Assembly (NCBI RefSeq): GCF_900100435.1
Contig: NZ_FNEX01000012.1
Location: 1 to 64,000 of the forward strand
DNA length: 64,000 nt
Direction of reading: 5' to 3'
Source: Pedobacter sp. ok626
GTDB lineage: Bacteria > Bacteroidota > Bacteroidia > Sphingobacteriales > Sphingobacteriaceae
Position numbers and translations under genes: made by a program. Numbering within the stretch: position 1 is the first letter of the stretch; each line of letters begins with the position of its first letter. The notes under the pieces were generated by a model. It did no database searches. It was not told where the DNA came from and was given only the letters and a program-made list of their open reading frames with translations. Shown piece by piece: positions 52,064-60,454 of this stretch.

Positions 52064-52939
52064 ATGACTCCAAAAGGGAAATTAATAATTATAGGAGGAG
52101 CGATAAATACAGGGAGTTTCACAGAAACCATGTTTGGATTACCTCAGAATATGAACTTTTTTGAAAGGGGCATTTTAAAAAGAATCACAACTGAATCATC
52201 AAAGGATAAGGAATCGCGTTTTGAAATCATCACTACCGCATCATTAATACCCGAAAAAGTAGGCGAAGAGTACATCAAAGCATTTGCCCAACTTGAGGTT
52301 CATAATGTTGGGGTATTGAATATCGCCAATAGAGAGCATGCGAACGCAGCAGAAAATTGTGCTCGTGTAAAGGCAGCAGATGTGATTATCTTTACCGGCG
52401 GCGATCAACTCCGCTTATCTTCTATCTTTGGTGGCACTTCAATTCATCAAATTCTACTCGACAAATATCAAGACGAGACGATTGTCATTGCAGGCACATC
52501 TGCCGGAGCAGCAGCCAGCTCAAAAAACATGATCTACCAAGGCAGCAGCAAAGACGCCTTGTTAAAAGGAGAAGTAAAAATCACGGGTGGATTAGGCTTT
52601 ATTGACGGCGTAATTGTAGATACTCATTTCGTTCAGAGAGGACGTATAGGCAGACTTTTATATGCAGCTGCCAGCAACCCTGGAATTCTGGGCATAGGCT
52701 TGGGAGAAGATACAGGTTTATACATTTCAAACGGCAATACCATGGAGGCCATTGGCTCAGGCATGGTAATCTTGGTCGATGGTAGAAATATCACCGACAC
52801 CAACCTTACGGATGTAGAAATGGGGCAACCGGTATCCATCAGTAACTTGACCGTCCACACGATGTCTGCCGGCGATGTATACGACCTTAACTTACACAAA
52901 CTCACTATACACCATCCAAAATCAGTTTCAATAGACTAA
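52064..52939 (+). CDS. cphB: Cyanophycinase
   Basis: S51-family exopeptidase that releases beta-Asp-Arg dipeptides from cyanophycin. 291 aa. The nucleophile Ser is in VIAGTSAGAAASSKNMI, the motif GGDQLRLSSIFGGT precedes it, and DTHFVQRGRIGRLLYA and GIGLGEDTGLYI follow, all typical. No signal peptide, so it is the intracellular type. Same strand as, and 6 bp before, the isoaspartyl peptidase, so degradation is a two-step operon. Confidence 0.95.
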   Translation: MTPKGKLIIIGGAINTGSFTETMFGLPQNMNFFERGILKRITTESSKDKESRFEIITTASLIPEKVGEEYIKAFAQLEVHNVGVLNIANREHANAAENCARVKAADVIIFTGGDQLRLSSIFGGTSIHQILLDKYQDETIVIAGTSAGAAASSKNMIYQGSSKDALLKGEVKITGGLGFIDGVIVDTHFVQRGRIGRLLYAAASNPGILGIGLGEDTGLYISNGNTMEAIGSGMVILVDGRNITDTNLTDVEMGQPVSISNLTVHTMSAGDVYDLNLHKLTIHHPKSVSID

Positions 52940-52945
52940 CAGCAA

Positions 52946-53788
52946 ATGAAAATTATTATTCATGGTGGCTTTTTCAGTGAGTCGGCAACCAATCAAGAGA
53001 CCAAAAAAGCAAAACAGGATGCCTTGTCTAATATTACCCAACAGTCCTATAACTATCTAAAAACACATACAGCTTTAGAAACCGTCGTTTTTGCAACGGA
53101 ATTATTGGAAGACAATGAACTTTTTAACGCCGGCCTGGGTTCGCAAATACAAAGTGATGGCAAGGTAAGGCTAAGCGCCTCTCTAATGGATGGGATAACC
53201 CAAAAGTTTAGCGGGGTAATTAATATTGAGAACGTACAACACCCAATAAAGGTATCACAAAAGCTACTGGCTTACGATGACCGTGTGTTAAGCGGAGATG
53301 GCGCCCTCACATTTGCCCGCAAAAACGGCTTCGACTTTTACAACCCCATAACTCCGCAGCGCCAGCAGGAATACGAAACCAAAAGAGAAGAATCCTTACG
53401 CAAAGGAACTGTTGGCTGCGTTGCTTTAGATCAATACGGCAACCTTGCCGCAGCGACCTCTACTGGAGGTAAAGGCTTTGAGATCCCATGTCGCGTTAGC
53501 GACTCCGCGACTGTAGCAGGCAACTTTGCCAACCAACATGCAGCCATTTCCTGCACAGGAGTTGGCGAAGACATTGTAAGCGCTGGCCTTGCCGCTAAGA
53601 TTGTCACCCGCGTAACCGACGGTTTTACCCTTAAAGCTGCCTGTGATAAATCATTTCAGGAATTAGCTACCATTGATGGCTTTGCCGGTGTTATTGGCAT
53701 TAGCGCAAGCGGCGAAGTATACCATACAGATTCTCACCCATACATGGTTTGGGCAGCTTTTGACGAAACACTAAAAGTCTTCGGATAA
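52946..53788 (+). CDS. Isoaspartyl peptidase/plant-type L-asparaginase
   Basis: Ntn-hydrolase, 280 aa, synthesised as a precursor that self-cleaves before Thr in KGTVGCVALDQYGNLAAATSTGG. The N-terminal IIIHGGFF and GLGSQIQSDGKVRLSASLMDG, and the C-terminal SCTGVGEDIVSAGLAAKIV, fit the family. Next to cphB it would split beta-Asp-Arg into Asp and Arg, completing cyanophycin breakdown; this substrate is inferred from context. Followed by a strong terminator. Confidence 0.93.
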   Translation: MKIIIHGGFFSESATNQETKKAKQDALSNITQQSYNYLKTHTALETVVFATELLEDNELFNAGLGSQIQSDGKVRLSASLMDGITQKFSGVINIENVQHPIKVSQKLLAYDDRVLSGDGALTFARKNGFDFYNPITPQRQQEYETKREESLRKGTVGCVALDQYGNLAAATSTGGKGFEIPCRVSDSATVAGNFANQHAAISCTGVGEDIVSAGLAAKIVTRVTDGFTLKAACDKSFQELATIDGFAGVIGISASGEVYHTDSHPYMVWAAFDETLKVFG

Positions 53789-53825
53789 AATCGATCCCAA
53801 GAAAGATCAATCCCTACAAAAAACA

Positions 53826-53872
53826 TTACAACACAAAAGGCAGGAGTTCAACCCCTGCCTTTTGTGTTGTAA
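53826..53872. terminator. Strong intrinsic terminator after the cyanophycin degradation operon
   Basis: A perfect 19-bp stem (53826-53844 with 53854-53872), loop of 9 bases, carries A- and T-rich flanks. It ends the plus-strand cphB operon and may act on the minus-strand tex transcript as well. The remaining 97 bp before the tex end hold nothing I can support. Confidence 0.88.
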
Positions 53873-53969
53873 GTAAGAAAATTACCTTCTCAGAAGAGGC
53901 CTTAGCGTTCTTGGAGCTTCTTCAGCGACAAGTAATGCAGCCTCTGAAGAGAACGGTTATTTTCTCCGA

Positions 53970-56288
53970 TTACTTGAACATATTTTTCAAGGCCTCTAAT
54001 TTCAATTGCAAATCCCCATCAGGTAGTGCCTTTTCTTTCTGCCCTGCCTTATGCTGAGGTTTAGCTGCTACTTTTTTATGCTGATCAGGCTTTGCGAAAG
54101 ACCTTCCCGCAGGATTTTTAGATCTATCACCACCTTTATAATCTTGCTTAGCTTTAGCACCCACTTCTTTTTTCATAGAAAGGGAAATCCTTTTGCGCGC
54201 CACATCAACCTCAACCACGGTAACTTCTACCTTCTGATGCACTTTAACAACCTCATTGGCATTGCTGACAAACTTATCAGAAATCTGACTAGTATGCACT
54301 AAACCATCCTGATGTACACCTATATCTACAAATGCACCAAAATTGGTAATGTTAGTTACAATACCTGGTAATTTCATTCCTACTTTCAGATCTGCAATTT
54401 CATTCACCCCATCCGTGAAGCTAAACACTTCAAACTGCTCACGAGGATCTCTTCCCGGTTTAGCCAACTCGGCAAGAATATCATTTAAGGTGGGTAAGCC
54501 AATCTCTTCGCTTACATATTGCTGAAGCTTAATCTGCTTTTGCAGATCAGTATCTTTGACTAATTGATTTACACTGCAATTTAAATCCCTTGCCATTTTA
54601 TGAACCAAAGCATAACGCTCAGGGTGCACACCACTTGCATCTAAAACAGCTTCAGCATCTCTAATTCTTAAGAAACCAGCAGCCTGCTCAAATGCTTTAT
54701 CACCCAAACGAGGCACTTTCCTTAAGCTCTCACGGTTTTTAAACGCACCATGCTCATTACGATAATTAACAATATTCTGCGCCAACTGAGGACCCAAACC
54801 AGAGACATAAGCCAATACCTGCTTCGAGGCTGTATTCAACTCAACACCTACCGCATTTACGCAGCTCATTACCGTATCATCAAGGGAAGCCTGTAATTTA
54901 TTCTGGTCAACATCATGCTGATACTGTCCTACACCTATCGATTTAGGATCAATCTTGACCAGTTCAGCCAATGGATCCATTAACCTGCGACCAATAGAAA
55001 CAGCACCCCTTACCGTAATATCCTGTGTTGGAAACTCTTCGCGCGCAACTTCTGATGCAGAATAAATAGAAGCTCCGTTTTCACTCACCATCACGACCAT
55101 AACGCCCGGAATATTTAATCCCCGAACAAAAACCTCAGTTTCTCTACCAGCGGTACCATTACCAATAGCAACGGCTTCAATTTCATATTTAGCACAAAGC
55201 GCTGTAAGTATCTCTGCTGCCTTTTTAACATTTCCCTGCCCAGTGTGCGGATAAATGGTTGTATTTTCTAGTAATTTGCCTTGCTTATCCAGACACACCA
55301 CCTTACATCCAGTCCGGAAACCAGGATCTATAGCTAGCACATTCTTCTGTCCCATTGGCGCAGCAAGCAACAACTGACGTGCGTTCTCAGCGAATACGCG
55401 GATAGCTTCTTCATCAGCCTTTTCTTTAGAAACACTTCTGATTTCAGTCTCCATTGCAGGACCAAGCAGACGTTTGTAACTATCCTGAACAGCCATTTTG
55501 ACCTCAGCAGCACAAGCATTGTTACCTTTAACAAACTGTCGTTCCAGGATATCCAAGGCACCTTCTTCCGCCGGCATTGCGTCCAACTTCAGAATACCTT
55601 CATTTTCTCCCCGGCGAATAGCCAGAACCCGGTGGGATGGTGCCGTTTTAAGCGACTCTTCCCAGTTAAAATAATCCTTATACTTTATACCTTCTTCTTC
55701 TTTACCTTTGATTACAGTAGATTTAAAAGCTGCTTTTTGCTGGAAATAATGACGCATAGCAGTTCTCGCTTCTACGTTTTCATTTACCATCTCCGCAATG
55801 ATATCCCTGGCTCCTGCCAATGCATCAGCTAAAGACGTTACACCCAACTCGTCATTTAAGAACTTACCAGCCTCAGTTTCCGGCGATACCTTCCCTTGCT
55901 CAAGTATCAATAATGCCAAAGGTTCTAATCCCTTTTTTCTAGCCTCAGAAGCTCTTGTTTTGCGTTTAGGCTTATAAGGCAGGTAAATATCCTCTATCGT
56001 TGCGATATCTGTCGCTGCATTGATCTGCGCTTCCAATTCCGGGCTAAGTTTGTCTAGTGCTACAAGTGCCTTTAAAATAGCCTCTCTGCGCTTGTCCAAC
56101 TCCCTCAATTGCTGAAACCTGTCGCGAATACCAGCTACCTGTACCTCGTCCAAGCTTCCTGTCGCCTCTTTCCGATACCGTGAAATAAAAGGAACTGTTG
56201 CTCCCCCATCCAGTAATTCAATAGTAGCGATAACTTGTTTTTCCGTTACTGCTAATTCAGCAGCAATGATTTTAGAATGATTGCTCAT
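53970..56288 (-). CDS. tex: Tex-family RNA-binding transcription accessory protein
   Basis: 772 aa, normal length. Tex N-terminal domain (IAAELAVTEKQVIATIELLDGG, VPFISRYRKEATGSLDE), YqgF/RNaseH-like domain (VLAIDPGFRTGCKVVCLD), helix-hairpin-helix (GLGPQLAQNIVNYRNEHGAF), then an S1 domain (LPGIVTNITNFGAFVDIGVHQDGLVHTSQI). A basic Lys/Gln-rich tail of about 50 residues, ending near LEALKNMFK, follows the S1 domain. Tex binds nucleic acid and affects transcription; precise role unclear. The tail is unusual relative to shorter family members. Confidence 0.95.
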   Translation of the reverse strand: MSNHSKIIAAELAVTEKQVIATIELLDGGATVPFISRYRKEATGSLDEVQVAGIRDRFQQLRELDKRREAILKALVALDKLSPELEAQINAATDIATIEDIYLPYKPKRKTRASEARKKGLEPLALLILEQGKVSPETEAGKFLNDELGVTSLADALAGARDIIAEMVNENVEARTAMRHYFQQKAAFKSTVIKGKEEEGIKYKDYFNWEESLKTAPSHRVLAIRRGENEGILKLDAMPAEEGALDILERQFVKGNNACAAEVKMAVQDSYKRLLGPAMETEIRSVSKEKADEEAIRVFAENARQLLLAAPMGQKNVLAIDPGFRTGCKVVCLDKQGKLLENTTIYPHTGQGNVKKAAEILTALCAKYEIEAVAIGNGTAGRETEVFVRGLNIPGVMVVMVSENGASIYSASEVAREEFPTQDITVRGAVSIGRRLMDPLAELVKIDPKSIGVGQYQHDVDQNKLQASLDDTVMSCVNAVGVELNTASKQVLAYVSGLGPQLAQNIVNYRNEHGAFKNRESLRKVPRLGDKAFEQAAGFLRIRDAEAVLDASGVHPERYALVHKMARDLNCSVNQLVKDTDLQKQIKLQQYVSEEIGLPTLNDILAELAKPGRDPREQFEVFSFTDGVNEIADLKVGMKLPGIVTNITNFGAFVDIGVHQDGLVHTSQISDKFVSNANEVVKVHQKVEVTVVEVDVARKRISLSMKKEVGAKAKQDYKGGDRSKNPAGRSFAKPDQHKKVAAKPQHKAGQKEKALPDGDLQLKLEALKNMFK

Positions 56289-56371
56289 TTATGTTTTGTT
56301 TGATCTCCCAACGTACAATTGCCGCCAAAAATAAACCTAACAATTGACATCCTAAAATAAATTATGGTTAA

Positions 56372-56404
56372 CAAAAAAATCCTGCCGGAATTACCGACAG
56401 GATT
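56372..56404 (-). terminator. Terminator of pdhB
   Basis: The stem AATCCTGCCGG (56378-56388) pairs with CCGACAGGATT (56394-56404) with one mismatch and a 5-base loop. On the minus strand a T-run follows. It lies 38 bp after the pdhB stop. Confidence 0.85.
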
Positions 56405-56441
56405 CTATATCATAATGTGCTCAGAAGAGCAACCACGGGTT

Positions 56442-57428
56442 TTATTTATTCACGTACATTACTTCTTTAACAGCTTTTACCACTCTTTCTGCGTTAGGTA
56501 AACTAGCTGCAATAAGTGTAGGTGCGTAAGGCAATGGTACATCTGCACAAGTAATGCGTAAGATTGGAGCATCCAAATAATCAAAAGCATTCTTTTGAAC
56601 ATTAAATGCGATCTCAGAAGAAATTGAAGCCAATGGCCATGCTTCTTCTACAACCACTAAACGGTTGGTTTTCTTAACAGACTCAATAATTGTAGCATAA
56701 TCAATAGGACGTACAGTACGTAAATCGATCACTTCAACACTAATTCCTTCTTTAGTCAATTCCTCAACCGCAGGGTTTACCACGCGAGTAAGCATTTTAC
56801 CAAAAGTAACGATGGTTACATCAGTACCTTCTTTTACCACATTGGCTTTACCAATCGGCAGGTAATATTCTTCTTCAGGAACTTCACCTTTATCACCGTA
56901 CATGACTTCCGATTCCATGAAAATAACTGGATCCGGATCAAGAATAGCTTGTTTAAGCAATCCTTTAGCTTCGTAAGGAGTTGAAGGAACTACAACTTTT
57001 AAACCCGGGCAGTTTGCATACCAGTTCTCAAAATTCTGAGAGTGCTGTGCACCTAACTGACCCGCGTTACCTGTTGGGCCACGGAATACGATTGGTACAG
57101 GAAACTGTCCACCACTCATAGACAACATTTTAGCTGCACCATTAATGATCTGATCTATAGCAACCAGAGAGAAGTTAAAAGTCATAAATTCTACAACCGG
57201 AGTTAATCCGTTCATTGCAGCACCTATAGCAATACCGGCAAAGCCTAACTCAGCAATCGGTGTATCAATCACACGTTTCTCGCCAAACTCATCAAGCATA
57301 CCCTGACTAACTTTATAAGCGCCATTGTACTGCGCAACTTCCTCGCCCATAAGGAAAACGTTTTCATTTTTACGCATTTCTTCGCTTAAGGCTTCACGCA
57401 AAGCTTCTCTAAATTGAATCTCTCTCAT
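56442..57428 (-). CDS. pdhB: Pyruvate dehydrogenase E1 component, beta subunit
   Basis: 328 aa from ATG 57428 (MREIQFREALREALSEEMRKN). A -7 element at 57453-57460 places the transcript start near 57446, so the longer frame to 57455 cannot be used. Motifs include NVFLMGEEVAQYNGAYKVSQGM, ELGFAGIAIGAAMNGLTPVVEFMTFNF, GPTGNAGQLGAQHSQ and RTVRPIDYATI near the C-terminus. It joins PdhA to form the thiamine-dependent E1. It is monocistronic and about 47 kb from pdhA-pdhC, an arrangement seen in Bacteroidota. Confidence 0.96.
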   Translation of the reverse strand: MREIQFREALREALSEEMRKNENVFLMGEEVAQYNGAYKVSQGMLDEFGEKRVIDTPIAELGFAGIAIGAAMNGLTPVVEFMTFNFSLVAIDQIINGAAKMLSMSGGQFPVPIVFRGPTGNAGQLGAQHSQNFENWYANCPGLKVVVPSTPYEAKGLLKQAILDPDPVIFMESEVMYGDKGEVPEEEYYLPIGKANVVKEGTDVTIVTFGKMLTRVVNPAVEELTKEGISVEVIDLRTVRPIDYATIIESVKKTNRLVVVEEAWPLASISSEIAFNVQKNAFDYLDAPILRITCADVPLPYAPTLIAASLPNAERVVKAVKEVMYVNK

Positions 57429-57452
57429 TGTATATTCAAATATTAACTGGCA

Positions 57453-57460
57453 CAAATATA
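57453..57460 (-). promoter_or_regulatory. pdhB -7 element
   Basis: The minus strand reads TATATTTG, an exact TAnnTTTG match, 25 nt upstream of the chosen ATG. It decides the start codon. The -33 half is not clear (a TTG lies only 12 bp upstream). Confidence 0.55.
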
Positions 57461-57537
57461 AGTATTGTAATGCAATTATAAAGTAGTGTTTTAATTACAC
57501 TTTAGAAGCCTCAAATCGGCTAAAATAATTTGGCATT

Positions 57538-60453
57538 TTACATTCCACACAGAGTTAAATATGGAGAAAATGCGAAACCAGCTTCATTCTCTGTTGGTAC
57601 AAAGGGCTGACCTTCATCAAACAGCTCGGCAAGTTTACCTTCTAAGAAACCAATAAACTCCTCTTTTATGCTTTCCAACTTTGCTCCGTTTAGCTTTAGC
57701 TTCTCCTTGCCTTCAATAAAAAACGTACCTTCCTTACGCATGTTGCGAATACTGTACAGATTAGGCTCAACCTGCTCAAGCGCATTTGCCCTTTCAAAAA
57801 CGTAGGTATAAAATAGCGTCTGGATTAGCGCCTTATTTTGTTTGTTGCTGTTGGTATCAAAAACATCTGCCAAATTGCTATACCGCAAAATATCGCTACC
57901 CGTTTTATAGTCTACGATCCGCGTAATCCCATTTTTACGATCTATACGATCAATAATTCCATGTAAAATGATGGTTTGCTCTACACCGTTAACTTTAAAT
58001 TTAAAATCAACTTTATCCTTTTTCTCTAAGGCTAAAACCTCAAAAGGAGCTTCATTCTCATCATAATCTAAAATCAGATTGGCATATTCCTCAACAATAG
58101 CCAACACCACCTTCTGCATTCCGTTATGGCTTACCTGATGATTTTCATTTTCAAACATCACCTGCGCAAAAGCTTTTACAGCCAGATGAGGCACCTTTTT
58201 ACGGTATTCAGTGATTCGCTCTTTGGTGATTAATTTGTCCTCAGCCATCAAATCTCCATAAAAAGTCTCCAACACATAGTGCAACATAGAACCAATATAA
58301 TTGGCTTCCAGGTTCTCCGAAATCTCTTTTGGCTCCTCTATCCTGGCCACGTATTTATAAAAGAACTGTAAAGGACAATTCACATAAGATGTTAAAGCTG
58401 ATGCAGATAATTGAGCTTCACCTGTAAGGTACTTATTCAACACTGCCATCACCTTTTCATCTTTATGGATGATAACCGGCTTTCTCTGCTCTGTAGAGAT
58501 ACTTTGCTTATGCTCCAGATAATTAAAAGTATAACCACTCTCGTACTCCAATTGTCTCAAAAATCGAGTTGGCTCCCCCGTATTGGTATCATCTGCCTGC
58601 GCATTATAAACCAAACTCACTTTACTAGAGCGCTGTAGCAAACGGTAAAACATATAGGCTGAAATGGCATCCTGATTTTCAAGAACAGGTAGACCATAAG
58701 CCCTACGGATGCTATCTGGAATAAAGCTCGGAGAAACACTCGTTTGAGGCAACAATCCTTCATTGACCCCTAAAATATATACCTGATCAAAATCGAGACT
58801 CCTACTTTCCAGCAATCCCATCACCTGAATACCTTGAAGTGGCTCTCCTGATAAAGGCACCGCGATCCCCTGCACCGCCTTTTGAATAAGCGATAAAATA
58901 AACGACAATTCCTTCGAACTGTTTAAACCTGGCAAATAGGTATTTAAGGCGTCGTATAGTCGATTAAGCTCTTTAATGGCCGCCACAAACAAATCGGCCT
59001 CTGTTTGGCGCAATGTTTTATTGGCCAACTGCTGCTCAAGAATATGCTTAAAAATGGCTTGCAAGGTATTTGTCGCTTCAGCACTATTTTCAACTTTGGT
59101 AAAAAACATCGCCAACAAGCCCTTCTGGGATTGCAACCTCGACAAAGGCACTTCTGCCAATTGCTCCGCCAACAGCTTTTGCTGAATTTTACTCCGCGTC
59201 AACTCACTAATTCCCGTAAGTGGGTGGGACAAAAAGGCCTCGACCTCCCTATGATAAACCGTATCTTTTTCTCCCTGGATCAATTGGGCTTGTACACTTA
59301 ACCACAAATCGGCCAGGCCAAAAATAGAAGAAGCGACCAATGGGTAGCCCATTGTAACATTTATATTTATAGGATGCTTTTCTGTGCCATCATGATAATG
59401 CGTAGGAATGGTTTGCAATACGGGTAAAAGCAAACTTTCATCCGCAAGGATAAGCGCAATCTTACCGGCATTGTTTTCAGCTTTTAACTGCGGATAATCG
59501 GCCTGAAGTGCAGTACTCAATATTTTTGCCTGTGCAACCTGCCCTTGCGTCTTATAAACATTTACAGTTTTTGGGTTCGCTTTGATTAGGCTTTTACTTG
59601 CCCCCAAGGCATTCAGTAGGCCGTTTACCTCAAAGTTCTTTCTTAAAAATAGCCCTGCCTCCTGCAACGTATCCTTCATATAATAGGTATCCGTATCAAA
59701 GTAGAATAGGGTTTTTGCCTGATCCTGCCAACGCTTAAATACCACAGCCTCGGCCCTACTTAAGGCATTAAAGCCCACAAACACCAATTTAGAATAAGGA
59801 TCTGTAAATTTGGGCAATCCTGCTTTCCCTTCAGCTAACTGTCGGTAAATATGCCCCATCGTGGTTAGTCCTTTCTCTTTCAACGCTTCATGATAGCCAT
59901 GATACAAATCCGGCATTCGTCCCCACATTTTGATAAACTGCTCCTGCTGTTTTTTATGTTTCCCTTCAGAATAAGAACTCCAGAAACCCTTTAAAAATTC
60001 CTGTTGCTCTTCACTTAAATAATCAAACTGAGCATCTATCTCTGCAAAATCTTCCAGCTGTTCAAATAGCTTTCCGGCATTCACCAAATCATTATCTATC
60101 TGAGCAAAATCACTCAAAATAATCCTGGCGATGGGATAAAACTTAGCAGGCTCTATCTTGGTTTCGCCATTTAGCAATACCAGCTCATTGTATTTCTGAT
60201 ATAAAGTAAAAAACTGCGTAAAAGCATCCGCGACCTTCAGTTCAGAAGAAAGGGCAAAAAACTCCTGAATCGTAAAGAAAGAAGGGCTCCAGAAGGGCTT
60301 ATTGATGATTTTTGCCAGATGGTCTTGTAAGTAGGCCACCGGGCGCTTATTGTTAAAAATGATGGCAGCGTGCTGCAAGTTGTCGCCAAGCTGCGTTACC
60401 AAATCCTCGGCTACCTCTCTTAAAAATGGTTTCATATTTAAATCCTTACTCAT
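57538..60453 (-). CDS. AddB-like PD-(D/E)XK nuclease/inactive-helicase subunit
   Basis: 971 aa partner of the downstream-strand AddA-like helicase; such pairs resect double-strand breaks for recombination. The N-terminal part has helicase-like folds without a Walker A motif (FFTIQEFFALSSELKVADAF). The C-terminal nuclease domain contains SASALTSYVNCPLQFFYKYVARIE, GSMLHYVLETFYGDL and GIIDRIDRKNGITRIVDYKTG (the D...DYK active site). The usual iron-sulfur tail C-x-x-C-P-Y appears as FAFSPYLTLCGM, with two of the three cysteines replaced, so the cluster may be lost. Stop 1 bp before the neighbour's start region, so operonic. Confidence 0.86.
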   Translation of the reverse strand: MSKDLNMKPFLREVAEDLVTQLGDNLQHAAIIFNNKRPVAYLQDHLAKIINKPFWSPSFFTIQEFFALSSELKVADAFTQFFTLYQKYNELVLLNGETKIEPAKFYPIARIILSDFAQIDNDLVNAGKLFEQLEDFAEIDAQFDYLSEEQQEFLKGFWSSYSEGKHKKQQEQFIKMWGRMPDLYHGYHEALKEKGLTTMGHIYRQLAEGKAGLPKFTDPYSKLVFVGFNALSRAEAVVFKRWQDQAKTLFYFDTDTYYMKDTLQEAGLFLRKNFEVNGLLNALGASKSLIKANPKTVNVYKTQGQVAQAKILSTALQADYPQLKAENNAGKIALILADESLLLPVLQTIPTHYHDGTEKHPININVTMGYPLVASSIFGLADLWLSVQAQLIQGEKDTVYHREVEAFLSHPLTGISELTRSKIQQKLLAEQLAEVPLSRLQSQKGLLAMFFTKVENSAEATNTLQAIFKHILEQQLANKTLRQTEADLFVAAIKELNRLYDALNTYLPGLNSSKELSFILSLIQKAVQGIAVPLSGEPLQGIQVMGLLESRSLDFDQVYILGVNEGLLPQTSVSPSFIPDSIRRAYGLPVLENQDAISAYMFYRLLQRSSKVSLVYNAQADDTNTGEPTRFLRQLEYESGYTFNYLEHKQSISTEQRKPVIIHKDEKVMAVLNKYLTGEAQLSASALTSYVNCPLQFFYKYVARIEEPKEISENLEANYIGSMLHYVLETFYGDLMAEDKLITKERITEYRKKVPHLAVKAFAQVMFENENHQVSHNGMQKVVLAIVEEYANLILDYDENEAPFEVLALEKKDKVDFKFKVNGVEQTIILHGIIDRIDRKNGITRIVDYKTGSDILRYSNLADVFDTNSNKQNKALIQTLFYTYVFERANALEQVEPNLYSIRNMRKEGTFFIEGKEKLKLNGAKLESIKEEFIGFLEGKLAELFDEGQPFVPTENEAGFAFSPYLTLCGM

Positions 60454-60454
60454 C

